A DNA stretch of 64,000 nt from Pirellulaceae bacterium (lineage in GTDB: Bacteria; Planctomycetota; Planctomycetia; Pirellulales; Pirellulaceae): contig JANQLU010000008.1 of the NCBI GenBank assembly GCA_028280445.1, positions 186,001 through 250,000 on the forward strand. The letters are read 5' to 3'. The position numbers were made by a program, and so were the translations under genes. Below are positions 17,628 to 27,650 of the stretch, one piece after another. The notes beneath the pieces were generated by a model. It ran no database searches and was not told the origin of the DNA. It saw only the letters and a list, made by a program, of their open reading frames with translations. Within the stretch, counting starts at the first letter, position 1. The number at the start of each line of letters is the position of its first letter.

Positions 17628-17864
17628 ATGCGAACCGCCGATCGACTGAATCAGTTGTTGTTTGAAGCCCGTTCAAATGACCTGGTGGTGCGATTCGAAT
17701 ATTTAGATGGGCAAGGCGGTGGATTGTGCGCTTTCGGGGGAAAACGTTGGCTGTTTGTTGATTTGGCGCAATCTGTCGAAGATCAATTGGAATGTGTGCA
17801 GTCTGCGCTATCCGAGGAACTGGCGAATTCAGATCCTATGAGGAATGTTCGGCGAGCTGCGTAA
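17628..17864 (+). CDS. Small conserved-looking hypothetical protein
   Basis: The 78-residue product (MRTADRLNQLLFEARSNDLVVRF...) is soluble with a beta-rich middle and a helical end (SVEDQLECVQSALSEEL). A GAGAGAAT site lies 7 nt before the ATG. I do not recognise a domain. It stands alone between a divergent kinase and a convergent gene. Confidence 0.55.
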   Translation: MRTADRLNQLLFEARSNDLVVRFEYLDGQGGGLCAFGGKRWLFVDLAQSVEDQLECVQSALSEELANSDPMRNVRRAA

Positions 17865-17887
17865 GGTAGCCGACAAACCGACAAGCA

Positions 17888-18154
17888 TTATTCCTGGTAC
17901 CAGACTCTCAAAACCTGGTGCCAGCGGCTGGGGGATTCGCCACTGGTCCCCAGCGACGCGTCATTGGACCCATGTTCCCAGCGACTCCAGATATTGGGGA
18001 GCACCACCGTTTCCAGGTTGATCAATTTGACTTTGGATTCTTCGATCCATTGGTTAGCCGCCAGAACAGCGTCGTCAAATGTTTCGTGTTCGCCCTGTTT
18101 GAAAATGCCAGGTTCGGAAATTTGTTTCGGTACAAAGTCTCGATAACGGAGCAC
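17888..18154 (-). CDS. Small hypothetical protein downstream of nadD
   Basis: The 88-residue product uses a GTG start with AGGAG 9 nt upstream. It begins MLRYRDFVPKQISEPGIFKQ and has an aromatic-rich end (WSRWEHGSN, WHQVLRVWYQE). It lies 12 bases after the nadD stop on the same strand and is very likely in the same transcript. I do not recognise a domain. Confidence 0.6.
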   Translation of the reverse strand: MLRYRDFVPKQISEPGIFKQGEHETFDDAVLAANQWIEESKVKLINLETVVLPNIWSRWEHGSNDASLGTSGESPSRWHQVLRVWYQE

Positions 18155-18166
18155 GATGTAAATCTC

Positions 18167-18778
18167 CTATGACTGGTAAAGTTTTTGATTTTGAATTTGT
18201 TTTTCACACGCCGCGGGAACCAGGTAGCGAATACTTTCCCCAGCAGCCACACGACGACGAATTTCCGAGCTACTGATTTCGATCAATGGAGATTGGACAG
18301 TATTTCGCTGGATTTGCTCCACCTGTTCACCTGACAAAATGTTGGCCAGCGAGGCAAAATCCGGTTTCGTAAGCCCCGGTCGATTAATGACCAGCAATTG
18401 AGCCATTTCACAAATTTTTTGCGGAGATTTCCATTTGGGAAAACCGGCCAAGGAGTCCGAACCCAGCATAAAAAACAATTGGTCGTCGGGATACTGTTTT
18501 TTGAATTCGGCTAAAGTTTCAACGGTATAGCTCAGTGTCTGGCGATCGATTTCAGTTGTGGACAACTCGAAATGCCGGTTTCCAGAAATCGCCAATTTCA
18601 GCAGATCAATCCGCTGCTGGTCCGAAAGCGTTGGCCGCCCCGTTTTCAGAGGCGATTGAAACGCTGGCATAAATACGACGTGATCCAACGGGACGATGTC
18701 GCGACAGCGTTCGGCCAGGATGAGGTGCCCCAAGTGAACAGGGTCGAATGAGCCGCCAAAGATTCCAATGTTTGCCAT
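18167..18778 (-). CDS. nadD: Nicotinate-nucleotide adenylyltransferase NadD
   Basis: The 203-residue protein matches NadD in length and motifs: GIFGGSFDPVHLGHL (the (H/T)xGH nucleotidyl-transfer site, HLGH) at residues 4-19, FMPAFQSPLK, a central MLGSDSLAGFPKWK substrate segment, and the ISSSEIRRR motif near residue 170. It makes deamido-NAD from nicotinate mononucleotide and ATP in the cytoplasm. It follows the aquaporin gene by 28 bases and precedes a small gene by 12, so an operon is likely. Confidence 0.95.
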   Translation of the reverse strand: MANIGIFGGSFDPVHLGHLILAERCRDIVPLDHVVFMPAFQSPLKTGRPTLSDQQRIDLLKLAISGNRHFELSTTEIDRQTLSYTVETLAEFKKQYPDDQLFFMLGSDSLAGFPKWKSPQKICEMAQLLVINRPGLTKPDFASLANILSGEQVEQIQRNTVQSPLIEISSSEIRRRVAAGESIRYLVPAACEKQIQNQKLYQS

Positions 18779-18806
18779 GGATTACGTAATCTCGGTATTG
18801 TCGCAA

Positions 18807-19529
18807 TTATTCACTGCCATCTAAATCCAATTTGATGCGTGGGCCGAAAAACAATGGGGCAACTAAACTGGCTGCCAACGCGCCGGCAACGGGTGCAACG
18901 ATGTAAATCCACAGATGTTGCAGGTTCAAACCCACGATCGCGGGTCCGATCGATCGCGCAGGATTCATCGATGCGCCGCATATCGGTCCGGCAGCCAGCG
19001 CTTCCATGGCAATGACTCCACCAACGACGATCCCGGTCCATTGCGGTGTTGGATTTTCAGGGGTTGTCATCGCCAAAATGACCCACATCAAAATAAACGT
19101 CAGCAAAAATTCCAGCGCCAGGCAAACCATGACGGCATTCATCCCAGTGACTGATTCATTGGGTAGTGTCGCGCCTAAAAATTCGTTGGTAGGAAACAGT
19201 AAACGCAGCGTGAGACTGGCTGCGATGGCGCCGGCGAGTTGAACACCGATATAACCGAGTAGTTTTTGGATTCCGATTTCACGCGCTGCAAAAAAGCCGA
19301 TCGACACGGCCGGGTTGATATGGGCGCCGGAAACGGAACCGATGCTGTAAATCACGACAAACACGACCAGGCCAAAACTTAGTGCGATGCCGACATGTGT
19401 GACCTGTTGTGTCAAATCGTTGATGACAATGGCGCCGGTGCCGATCAGCACTAAACAAAACGTACCCCAAAACTCGCACAAGTAGGCGGCCCAGGGTGGC
19501 TGGTGAGATTCAGGTTCGAGATCAGACAT
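18807..19529 (-). CDS. MIP-family channel (aquaporin/glycerol facilitator)
   Basis: The 240-residue protein has six membrane segments and the two NPA half-helices of the MIP family, GAHINPAVSIG (~residue 70) and GASMNPARSIGP (~residue 188). The C-terminal NPA is followed by Arg, the selectivity-filter Arg. It would pass water or small neutral solutes across the inner membrane. It is the first gene of a probable operon with nadD. Water versus glycerol selectivity cannot be decided from motif reading alone. Confidence 0.92.
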   Translation of the reverse strand: MSDLEPESHQPPWAAYLCEFWGTFCLVLIGTGAIVINDLTQQVTHVGIALSFGLVVFVVIYSIGSVSGAHINPAVSIGFFAAREIGIQKLLGYIGVQLAGAIAASLTLRLLFPTNEFLGATLPNESVTGMNAVMVCLALEFLLTFILMWVILAMTTPENPTPQWTGIVVGGVIAMEALAAGPICGASMNPARSIGPAIVGLNLQHLWIYIVAPVAGALAASLVAPLFFGPRIKLDLDGSE

Positions 19530-19711
19530 ATTTTTCTCAAGGTTAGGATGATCGTTATTCTAGACAATTTTCAAATTATCTTTAGCGGGCGCACGAATCG
19601 GAAGCCTCGAGATATTTCGACAATCGTTTTTTCATTGTTATTTTCGAGTTGCATTTTCCAAATTCAGTAGCAGCGTGTGAACAAGGGTTGGAGTGGCCAG
19701 CCCCCGATTCT

Positions 19712-22069
19712 ATGATTGGAGCCATGTCAATTCCGAACGGATCAAAACAACAAGACCTTTTTCAAACAGAACCACCACCGTGGGAACTGGATGACCAGGA
19801 TGACTGGGTTGCGGCTGCCGTCGTTTTCAGCCAACCTCCGTTTGGACCTTATGATTACCTCGTCCCCGGAAGCCTAATTCATCATGTCAAACCGGGTGCC
19901 AGGGTCCGAGTACCATTGGGGCGATCTAATCGAACCGTGGCCGGCTATTGTGTCGAATTAATTCGGGCGACTGACGAAAAAGCAAGATCCATTAATCGCG
20001 CGCGACTCAAACCGATTGCGGAATTGGTCGACACCACGCCTTTGCTTAACTCGGAATTGTTAGCGTTAGCTCAATGGATCAGTGAATATTATTTGTGCAA
20101 ACTCGGGACAACGATCGAAGCGATTATTCCTCCCGGAGTGCGGGACCAATCGGGCACACGCGAGATAATTTTTCTAAGTCCCTCGCGAGAAGTGCTCGAT
20201 CATTTCGACACCATGAAGTTTACGAAGACTCAGCGAAAGGTGTTGCAAACGCTGCTCGATGCCGGCGATCCGTTGACCATTCATGAATTAGCGGAATCGG
20301 CTGGTTGCACACAGGGTCCCATCAAATTGTTACGGGAGCGACAACACATCGTCGCAGCCAGTCGACGTGTTTGGCAAAAAGACCATTCGATTCCAATCGA
20401 GAAACGCGAACAGGCATTTCAGTTGAATCGAGATCAACAACGGGCATTGGAACAAATTGGTGGTTGCGTGGAGTCGCAGCAGCACGATACGTTTCTGATT
20501 CACGGGATCACCGGCAGCGGAAAAACCGAAGTCTATATTCAGGCGATTGAAAAAGTGATTGGGTTTGGGCGACAAGCGATCGTGTTGGTGCCCGAGATCA
20601 GTTTGACGCCGCAGACACGACAGCGATTTCGAGCGCGGTTCGAACGTGTCGCTGTATTACACAGCCATATGACACCGGCAGAAAGGGCCTGGCATTGGAA
20701 GCAAATTGCGGCAGGTCAAATCCAGGTGATTATCGGTGCTCGCAGCGCGATTTTTGCACCGACACCTCAGCTGGGCATGATCGTAATCGACGAGGAGCAC
20801 GACAATAGTTTCAAACAGGATTCGCAGCCCCGATATCACGCCCGCGCCGTTGCCGCTTGGCGTGCTAAACACAGCAAAGTGCCGTTGTTACTCGGGTCTG
20901 CGACGCCAGCTTTGGAAAGTTGGCAGGCGGCCAAGTCGGGTCGTTGTCGGTTGATTTCGTTGCCGCGACGCGTCATGGATCGACCGTTGCCGGATGTTGC
21001 AACGATTGATTTGCGAACCGAGTTCAAAAGCCGACAATCGCGCGGGGCGGTTAGCCGACAATTGCATTCCCAGATTCGTACGAGTTTGAACGAGGGCGGC
21101 CAAGTCATTTTGTTGTTGAATCGGCGCGGTTATTCGACCAGCATCCAGTGTCCGTCGTGTGGCAATGTTGTCGAGTGTCCCGATTGTTCCATTCCGTTGA
21201 CGCATCATCGCGAAGACGAGAAAGCCATCTGTCATTATTGCGATCATGCGATGCCGACGCCGAATCGGTGCCCCGATTGCGGTACGCCTGATATTTTGTT
21301 TTCGGGTTTTGGGACGCAAAAACTGGAACGCGAGATTCGAGCTCGGTTTGCGGATGTTACCGTGATGCGAATGGACACCGACACGATGCAAAAACCGGGT
21401 AGTCACGAGCGAGCGCTCGACGAATTTCGAGCCGGCAAGACGCAAATTCTGTTGGGAACGCAGATGATTGCCAAAGGGCTCGATTTTCCGAACGTCACTT
21501 TGGTGGGTGTGATCAATGCTGATACGGCTTTACATTTTCCCGATTTTCGCGCTGCCGAACGAACATTTCAGTTGGTCACGCAAGTTGCCGGACGTAGCGG
21601 ACGGGGAGACAAAGGAGGACGGGTTCTTGTGCAAACTTTTTCGCCCGAACATCCCGCGATTTCGGCGGCGACCAATCATGACTTCGCCCGGTTTGCCAAT
21701 TTTGAATTGAAGCAGCGTGAACCGTTTTTTTATCCTCCTTATGGACGCATGGCGCGAGCTGTGATTCGTGGTGAAGACCTCCGCCAAGTGGAATTGTTTG
21801 CCGAGCAGATGGGTGAGCAATTGACCGGATTGGTCGAACAGGAGCAGTTGGAGGTCACGATTCTTGGGCCGGCGCCGGCTCCCGTTGAGAAACTGCGCGG
21901 CAAGTATCGATATCACATCTTGCTGCAGTCTCGCCCGTTGGCAACCGCGGAACCGCGACCCCAAGACAAACGTCCGTTTCAGTTTTTGTTTCGCGAATTG
22001 GAAAAGATGTTGAATTTGCCCGATGAAGTTCAATGGATTATCGATATCGATCCGCAAGATATGCTGTGA
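19712..22069 (+). CDS. priA: Primosomal protein N' (replication restart helicase PriA)
   Basis: About 785 residues from ATG 19712 (ATG 19724 is equally possible; no clear ribosome site separates them). The N-terminal DNA-binding domain (FSQPPFGPYDYLVPG, ARVRVPLGRSNRTVAGYC) is followed by the helicase core: Walker A GITGSGKTEVY, DEEHD, LLGSATPALES, then the zinc-binding insert with CPSC, CPDC, CHYC and CPDC pairs, and the C-terminal helicase motifs GTQMIAKGLDFPNVTLVGV and TQVAGRSGRGDKGG. It reloads the replisome at stalled forks. Its stop is 14 bases from that of the convergent dehydrogenase gene. Confidence 0.95.
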   Translation: MIGAMSIPNGSKQQDLFQTEPPPWELDDQDDWVAAAVVFSQPPFGPYDYLVPGSLIHHVKPGARVRVPLGRSNRTVAGYCVELIRATDEKARSINRARLKPIAELVDTTPLLNSELLALAQWISEYYLCKLGTTIEAIIPPGVRDQSGTREIIFLSPSREVLDHFDTMKFTKTQRKVLQTLLDAGDPLTIHELAESAGCTQGPIKLLRERQHIVAASRRVWQKDHSIPIEKREQAFQLNRDQQRALEQIGGCVESQQHDTFLIHGITGSGKTEVYIQAIEKVIGFGRQAIVLVPEISLTPQTRQRFRARFERVAVLHSHMTPAERAWHWKQIAAGQIQVIIGARSAIFAPTPQLGMIVIDEEHDNSFKQDSQPRYHARAVAAWRAKHSKVPLLLGSATPALESWQAAKSGRCRLISLPRRVMDRPLPDVATIDLRTEFKSRQSRGAVSRQLHSQIRTSLNEGGQVILLLNRRGYSTSIQCPSCGNVVECPDCSIPLTHHREDEKAICHYCDHAMPTPNRCPDCGTPDILFSGFGTQKLEREIRARFADVTVMRMDTDTMQKPGSHERALDEFRAGKTQILLGTQMIAKGLDFPNVTLVGVINADTALHFPDFRAAERTFQLVTQVAGRSGRGDKGGRVLVQTFSPEHPAISAATNHDFARFANFELKQREPFFYPPYGRMARAVIRGEDLRQVELFAEQMGEQLTGLVEQEQLEVTILGPAPAPVEKLRGKYRYHILLQSRPLATAEPRPQDKRPFQFLFRELEKMLNLPDEVQWIIDIDPQDML

Positions 22070-22070
22070 T

Positions 22071-22082
22071 GGTTTGCAAACC
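22071..22082. other. 12-bp palindrome between convergent genes
   Basis: GGTTTGCAAACC is a perfect palindrome filling the 14-base space between the priA stop and the stop of the converging dehydrogenase. It could form only a tiny stem and is a weak terminator candidate. Confidence 0.3.
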
Positions 22083-22083
22083 G

Positions 22084-25008
22084 TTACTTTAACGCGGCAA
22101 GTAAAATCTGAACCGGATGCAGCGCAGTGCGATCGGTGCCGTCAAAGATCTGGTGTCTGCAACTGGTGCCGGGGGCGGCAATGATGGATTCAGTTGGTTC
22201 GCTACGAATGGTTGGGAACAAAACGAGCTCACCGATTTGCATTGAAATGTCGTAATGTTCGGCTTCGTAACCAAATGAGCCTGCCATTCCGCAGCATCCC
22301 GACGGGATGATTCGAACCGTGTAGTTTTGTGGTAGTTGCAGAATTCGAATGGTCGAAGCTAATGATGCGATCGCTTTTTGGTGGCAATGGCCGTGCAAGC
22401 GAATGGCTTTTTTGTCCAAACCAAATTGTTCGGTTGTGATTTTGCCAAGCTGTGCTTGAGCGTCGAGAAACTCGTCAATCAAAAATGTTTGAGCGGCTAA
22501 TTGAGTTGCCGCATTGCGCAGAGCGGGACGTACCAGATCTGGGTATTCGTCACGGAAACCGAGGATCGCAGACGGTTCGATCCCGATCAACGGTTGATTC
22601 GAACTGACGATCGAATGCAATTGCTGAACATTATCGTTGGCCAATTTTTGCGCGCGGTGAAGTAGTCCTTTGGATAGCGCCGCACGTCCGCTTTCAAAAT
22701 GTTTGGGAATTTCGACGGAGTAGCCCAGTCGTTCCAACAGCTGGACGGTCGCGATTCCGATGTGAGCGTCCAAGTAATTCGTGAACTCGTCACAAAACAA
22801 AAATACGCTTCCGAGGCTTCCGGCGTTTGGATGTGGAGTGTGTTTTTTGAACCAGTTTCGTAAAGTTTGTCGACTGAGTGGTGGCAAGCTGCGGGCAGGG
22901 TGGAACCCCAGAACTTTCTTGATGAATCTTCCGAGAAAGCTGCGCTGCGTGATGAAATTGAACAATCGCGGCGCTTTTGAATTCCACTGGTTCGCACTCG
23001 AATGTGCTGCGATCAGACGCGTTCGCAGCGGGATGCCATGTTTTTGATGAAATGCATGTTGTGATTCAGCTTTTAATTTTGCGATGTCGACGTTCGACGG
23101 GCATTCCGACTTGCAGCCTTTGCACGACAAACACAACTCCATGACTGATTTGATTTCATCACTTGCCAGTGCGTCTTCAGTCGCGATTGAGGGATCGGTC
23201 AACACGTGTCGTAAAATGTTGGCGCGTGCACGTGTCGTATCCGATTCGTTGCGTGTTGCCATGTAGCTGGGACACATCGTTCCGCCGGTCAGATGCGTTT
23301 TGCGACAATCGGCTGAGCCGCTACACATTTCGGCAGCGCCAAGAATGGATTGCGTGTTCTCAAAGCTAAAAACGGTCGTGGGAATGTTGTCAGCCAGAAT
23401 AGCGCGCAGATGCATATCCATCGGTGGAGCGTCAACGATTTTTCCGGGGTTAAAGATATGATTGGGATCCCAGACACGTTTCATATCGACGATGTGTTGA
23501 TAACATTCGGGGCCCAACATCTGTTCAATAAACTCCGAACGCAATCGACCATCCCCGTGTTCTCCGCTGAGTGAACCCGCGTATTTTTTGACCAAGGCAG
23601 CGGTATCGGTCGCGATCTCGCGAAACTGCTTTCTACCTTCGGGCGTTTTGAGGTTGAGGACAGGTCGTAGATGGATTTCACCTGCGCCGGCGTGCGCGTA
23701 GTGGACACAGTGAGCATTGTATTTTTGTTTGAGAATTTGATTCAGTTGTTTGATGTAATCAGCCAAATCGGCTAGCGCGACCGCGGTATCTTCGATGACC
23801 GTTACCGGTTTCGCATCACCGGGCACGTTTGCCACAACTCCCAATCCTGCACGTCGCAGCTCCCAAGCTTGTTGCGACTGGTCATTGACCAGGATCGGGA
23901 ACGCATAACCAAGTGAGTGGTTTTGAAGCTGCTCAGCAATCGACTGACAAGTTGCGATTGCCGCTTGGACGTTGTCCGCCCGCGATTCGATCATCAGAAT
24001 GGCAGCGGGTTCGCCGGAAACAAATTCCATGTTTTGTCGTTGATCGATATTGCGCGCGGCGCCTTGGAGGATCAAATGATCAATCAATTCACAAGCGTTG
24101 ACGGAGTATTGCATCGCAATCGACGTTGCTTGCAAGGCGTGTTCGACGGACTCAAAATGCGCGCACAACAGAGCGGATTCGCTGGGCGGTAGATCGTGGC
24201 ATTGAAGTTTGATTTCAGTTGCAAAAAACAAAGTGCCTTCGGAACCGGCAATCAGTTGACAAAGATTGATGTCGGATTTTTTTTCGAAGGGTTCGACTAG
24301 CGAATCGAGAGCGTAGCCTGTATTGCGACGAGTCACCGTCGATTTGGGAAAGCCGTCGAGGATCTGTTGGCGAATTGCCAGATCGCCGAATGTATTTGCG
24401 ATGTGGTGATAGATCCTCGCTTCAACCGAGTCGCCGTTGGTTTTCTGATGAAACGTTTCGTAGTTGAGACTTTTGAAATGCACTTTTGATCCGTCGCTGA
24501 GAAACCCTCGGACCTCAAGTGTGTGATCGCGGGTGGTACCGTAAACGATCGAATTTGCGCCGCAAGAATTGTTGCCGAGCATCCCGCCAATCATTGCGCG
24601 ATTGGCCGTCGATGTTTCTGGTCCAAAAAACAGACCGTGTTTCGCCAATACCATGTTCAGTTCGTTGCGAATGACTCCCGGTTGGGTCCAGACCGTTTTA
24701 TGATCGGTGTCAATCTGACCGATAGCCGTAAAATGTCGCGAGACGTCAACGACGATTCCTGGTCCAACGACTTGACCCGCCAGGCTTGTTCCAGCGGTTC
24801 GGGGAATGAGACCGGTTGCCGATCGGTTTGCCAATTCAATCAGTAATCGGATGTCGTTTTCATTGACCGGAAAAGCGACGGCGGCCGGGATTTGCTGATA
24901 GGGCGAAGCGTCGGTGGAGTACAGCTTGCGCGTGGTCAAATCGGCTCTGAATTCACCGTTGAATTCATGTTGAATGTTTTCGAATTGTTGAGCGATGGAG
25001 AGTGTCAA
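22084..25008 (-). CDS. FAD-linked 2-hydroxyacid dehydrogenase with Fe-S and CCG domains (GlcD/YdiJ-type)
   Basis: The 974-residue protein joins three parts usually split into GlcD/E/F subunits: an FAD-binding domain (VPRTAGTSLAGQV pattern, GGMLGNNSCGANSI), an FAD-linked oxidase C-terminal domain (HYAHAGAGEIHLRP, GSLSGEHGDGR), a cysteine-rich segment near 561, an Fe-S motif CLSCKGCKSECPSN near 625, and a CCG-type domain with SGCCGMAGSFGYE near 903. This one-chain architecture matches YdiJ-type D-2-hydroxyglutarate/lactate dehydrogenases that feed electrons to the respiratory chain. The start is a TTG with no visible ribosome site, and the frame stays open ~50 bases further without a normal start. 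Substrate is an inference. Confidence 0.9.
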   Translation of the reverse strand: MTLSIAQQFENIQHEFNGEFRADLTTRKLYSTDASPYQQIPAAVAFPVNENDIRLLIELANRSATGLIPRTAGTSLAGQVVGPGIVVDVSRHFTAIGQIDTDHKTVWTQPGVIRNELNMVLAKHGLFFGPETSTANRAMIGGMLGNNSCGANSIVYGTTRDHTLEVRGFLSDGSKVHFKSLNYETFHQKTNGDSVEARIYHHIANTFGDLAIRQQILDGFPKSTVTRRNTGYALDSLVEPFEKKSDINLCQLIAGSEGTLFFATEIKLQCHDLPPSESALLCAHFESVEHALQATSIAMQYSVNACELIDHLILQGAARNIDQRQNMEFVSGEPAAILMIESRADNVQAAIATCQSIAEQLQNHSLGYAFPILVNDQSQQAWELRRAGLGVVANVPGDAKPVTVIEDTAVALADLADYIKQLNQILKQKYNAHCVHYAHAGAGEIHLRPVLNLKTPEGRKQFREIATDTAALVKKYAGSLSGEHGDGRLRSEFIEQMLGPECYQHIVDMKRVWDPNHIFNPGKIVDAPPMDMHLRAILADNIPTTVFSFENTQSILGAAEMCSGSADCRKTHLTGGTMCPSYMATRNESDTTRARANILRHVLTDPSIATEDALASDEIKSVMELCLSCKGCKSECPSNVDIAKLKAESQHAFHQKHGIPLRTRLIAAHSSANQWNSKAPRLFNFITQRSFLGRFIKKVLGFHPARSLPPLSRQTLRNWFKKHTPHPNAGSLGSVFLFCDEFTNYLDAHIGIATVQLLERLGYSVEIPKHFESGRAALSKGLLHRAQKLANDNVQQLHSIVSSNQPLIGIEPSAILGFRDEYPDLVRPALRNAATQLAAQTFLIDEFLDAQAQLGKITTEQFGLDKKAIRLHGHCHQKAIASLASTIRILQLPQNYTVRIIPSGCCGMAGSFGYEAEHYDISMQIGELVLFPTIRSEPTESIIAAPGTSCRHQIFDGTDRTALHPVQILLAALK

Positions 25009-25150
25009 ATTAGCTGTTGTTTTGAAATCGGAGTCGGTTCCGGGTTGTATCTTGGGTTCAGTGGTTCAGGGTACCGTTTTTGCAGTGGAGTCGAAATACG
25101 ATGGCGCGTAAGATGAAGATATCGAAGGTTTCCAATTCGAGTGAGTCAGC

Positions 25151-27085
25151 ATGTCGTACCGTTCCATCAAAAGATTTCTGGGCGAAACCAGTTTGGAACG
25201 GAAGATTCGTATCTTGTTCGGGTTTTGCCTGTTATTTCTGATCGGTGGCTCGTTTCTGTGGGTCATGTGGATCACCGAAGGAATTGTCAAAGAGAATACG
25301 CGGAGCAAAGCCCACGAGTTGATTGCGGTTCAGTTATACAAAGTGCACATGAACGCCAACCCCGGCCTGGTCCCACCCGATACGGCAAAATCATTTTACC
25401 GAGACTTCGGAAACCAGATTCGCAAAAACAGTTACGAAGTCGATTTCCTGACGCTGGAAAAAAATGTCCCCGTCGAAAAGCTGTCGCCGACCTACGTCGA
25501 AGACAAAAAACTTCGAGAATTGCTGGGCAAGCTGAAAACCAAATTCGATGCCTATCGCCAAGAGAAATACGACAAAGGTGAGGCACTGACTCAAACGCAA
25601 CCGAGCGATGAAAAAGCGGACGATCCTTTTATTTTCAACATTTCCGACAAAGATCTGTTTGCCGAATCTTACGGAGCGAGAAAAGAGTTTTTGTATTATG
25701 AGCCAATCGTTTTTTCGCAAATGTGCGTGCATTGTCACGATTCAACAGAAACAGATCCAGTAAATCGAATTAGTAACAAATTGAGTAACGATTCAGGAGA
25801 ACCTAAAAGCGTTGACGAACTCAATTTAATAGCCGAGGTTGAATATTTTGCTCGCATGCCAACGCAGTTTGTCAGAATCAAATTGCCATATTCCGAAGCC
25901 AAAACAACATTGAATAAAAACCGCGCGATTTTGTTGGCCATGGCTATCGGGACCGCATTTTTCTCGGTGTTTGTTTTGTACTGGATTGTGCGTTACGTCA
26001 TCGTCAAACCATTGAATCACTTGCGCGATGTCAGTGAGCGTGTGAGTCGCGGCAAAATGGATGTTCGCGCCGAATTGCGAACGGGAGACGAGTTCGAGGA
26101 TTTAGCCGATTCGTTTAACCGAATGTTGCGGCACGTGTCTGATTCAACACGCGAGTTGCAATCAGCCCGAGACGATTTGAGACATCGTGTTGACGCGCAA
26201 GCGGAATTGACTTGGAGTTTGTACGAAATGAACAAAGTCAAATCCGAGTTTCTGGCCAACATGAGTCACGAATTGCGAACGCCGCTGAATAGCATTATCG
26301 GTTTTTCCGAGGTGTTAGAGTCGAGCAAAGGATTGACTGACAAGCAGGTGCGATTTGCCAGCAACATCCACAAGTCCGGGCGTTTGTTGTTGGATTTGAT
26401 CAACGACATTTTAGATCTGGCGAAATTGGAATCCGGTCGAGCAGACGCACGTCCGAGCGATTTTTCGTTGGAATCGATGGTGGATGAACTGGTGGAGATG
26501 GTCCGCTCGCTGGCCGAAGACAAACGAATCGTTTTCACCGTCAACGTTCCCGAGAATTTGCCCAAGCTATATCTGGACCCGCTAAAGGTACGTCAGATTT
26601 TGATCAATTTGTTGTCCAATGCCATCAAATTTACACCCGAAGGCGGCCGAATTACGGTGACTGCAAAACGTATTCTGCGCGGCGGACTGGACCCCGATGA
26701 ATTGGTGCTGAGCGTCGAAGATACCGGCGTCGGCGTTGCCAAAGCGGAACGCGAAGTCATTTTTGAAAAATTCCGTCAGGGCACTTTGGCCATCGGGCAA
26801 GACAATTTGACTCGCGAATACTCGGGAACGGGTTTGGGATTGTCAATCGTACGAGAGCTGTGTCAGTTGATGGGCGGCAGCGTTTCTTTGGAAAGTGAAA
26901 TCGGTAAAGGAAGTACGTTTACCGTGCGGTTGCCATGGGAAATCAAAAATGTACCCAAAACCGATGACGAGTTGTCAGAAAAAATTGAACAGGTAACGAA
27001 AGTCAACCGCATTGATTTCGGCCGGGCTCAGCAAACTCCCACCTTGCCAGAAGGCGAAGAGAATTCGTCCACCGTGTCCGAGTAG
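25151..27085 (+). CDS. Membrane histidine kinase with a c-type heme (CxxCH) sensor domain
   Basis: The 644-residue kinase has a membrane segment at 21-43, a periplasmic region to ~255 with CVHCH (Cys192, Cys195, His196), a second membrane segment at ~259-284, a HAMP domain, a coiled coil (~330-360), an H-box ANMSHELRTPLN with His373, and an ATPase domain with N-box LINLLSNAIKF, DTGVGV and GTGLGLSIVREL. The sensor resembles the DUF3365/Tll0287-like heme domain, which in other proteins holds one covalently attached heme and senses redox state. It is divergent from the flavo-iron-sulfur dehydrogenase gene. No response regulator is adjacent. Confidence 0.9.
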   Translation: MSYRSIKRFLGETSLERKIRILFGFCLLFLIGGSFLWVMWITEGIVKENTRSKAHELIAVQLYKVHMNANPGLVPPDTAKSFYRDFGNQIRKNSYEVDFLTLEKNVPVEKLSPTYVEDKKLRELLGKLKTKFDAYRQEKYDKGEALTQTQPSDEKADDPFIFNISDKDLFAESYGARKEFLYYEPIVFSQMCVHCHDSTETDPVNRISNKLSNDSGEPKSVDELNLIAEVEYFARMPTQFVRIKLPYSEAKTTLNKNRAILLAMAIGTAFFSVFVLYWIVRYVIVKPLNHLRDVSERVSRGKMDVRAELRTGDEFEDLADSFNRMLRHVSDSTRELQSARDDLRHRVDAQAELTWSLYEMNKVKSEFLANMSHELRTPLNSIIGFSEVLESSKGLTDKQVRFASNIHKSGRLLLDLINDILDLAKLESGRADARPSDFSLESMVDELVEMVRSLAEDKRIVFTVNVPENLPKLYLDPLKVRQILINLLSNAIKFTPEGGRITVTAKRILRGGLDPDELVLSVEDTGVGVAKAEREVIFEKFRQGTLAIGQDNLTREYSGTGLGLSIVRELCQLMGGSVSLESEIGKGSTFTVRLPWEIKNVPKTDDELSEKIEQVTKVNRIDFGRAQQTPTLPEGEENSSTVSE

Positions 27086-27182
27086 TCGATTCGCACGAGG
27101 CGCTGTTTTGGATCAACCCGTTTCGTCAAACTGACATTTTGGTAAAACGGGATTAAAAAATTATTGCTTTTGATTGCTGGAA

Positions 27183-27650
27183 ATGTCTGACGCAACGACT
27201 GATTTCGAAGTTCATTTGTTTACCGATGGGGCTTGTAGCGGAAACCCGGGCCCCGGCGGTTGGGGTTTTATTCTGCGGCATCTACCTACGGGTAAAGAAA
27301 TTGAAAAATCGGGTGGTGAACGCGAATCGACGAATAATCGCATGGAGCTCCAGGCGGTCGTCGAAGGGTTGAGTGCGCTCAAAAGGCCGTGTCGCGTCGA
27401 ATTATTTACCGACAGTGTCTATGTTGGCAAAGGAATCAGCGAGTGGATGTCAAAATGGAAATCGAACGGTTGGAAACGCCGTGAAGGTTCCAAATTGAAA
27501 CCGGTCAAGAACGAAGATTTGTGGCGGCAGTTGGATGAGCTGATCACTAAGCATCAGATCAAATATACGCGAGTTGCGGGCCACAGCGGACATCCAGAGA
27601 ACGATCGGTGCGATGAAATGGCGGTCGAAGCTTATCAAAAATATTTGTAG
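27183..27650 (+). CDS. rnhA: Ribonuclease HI
   Basis: The 155-residue protein carries the RNase HI catalytic set: Asp15 in LFTDGACSGNPG, Glu55 in NNRMELQAV, Asp77 in ELFTDSVYV, and Asp144 in NDRCDEMA, with His134 in AGHSGHPEN. The basic handle helix (MSKWKSNGWKRREGSKLK) is present. It removes RNA from RNA-DNA hybrids. ATG 27183 is preferred over an in-frame TTG at 27174. It is single, followed by a repeat-rich gap. Confidence 0.95.
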   Translation: MSDATTDFEVHLFTDGACSGNPGPGGWGFILRHLPTGKEIEKSGGERESTNNRMELQAVVEGLSALKRPCRVELFTDSVYVGKGISEWMSKWKSNGWKRREGSKLKPVKNEDLWRQLDELITKHQIKYTRVAGHSGHPENDRCDEMAVEAYQKYL

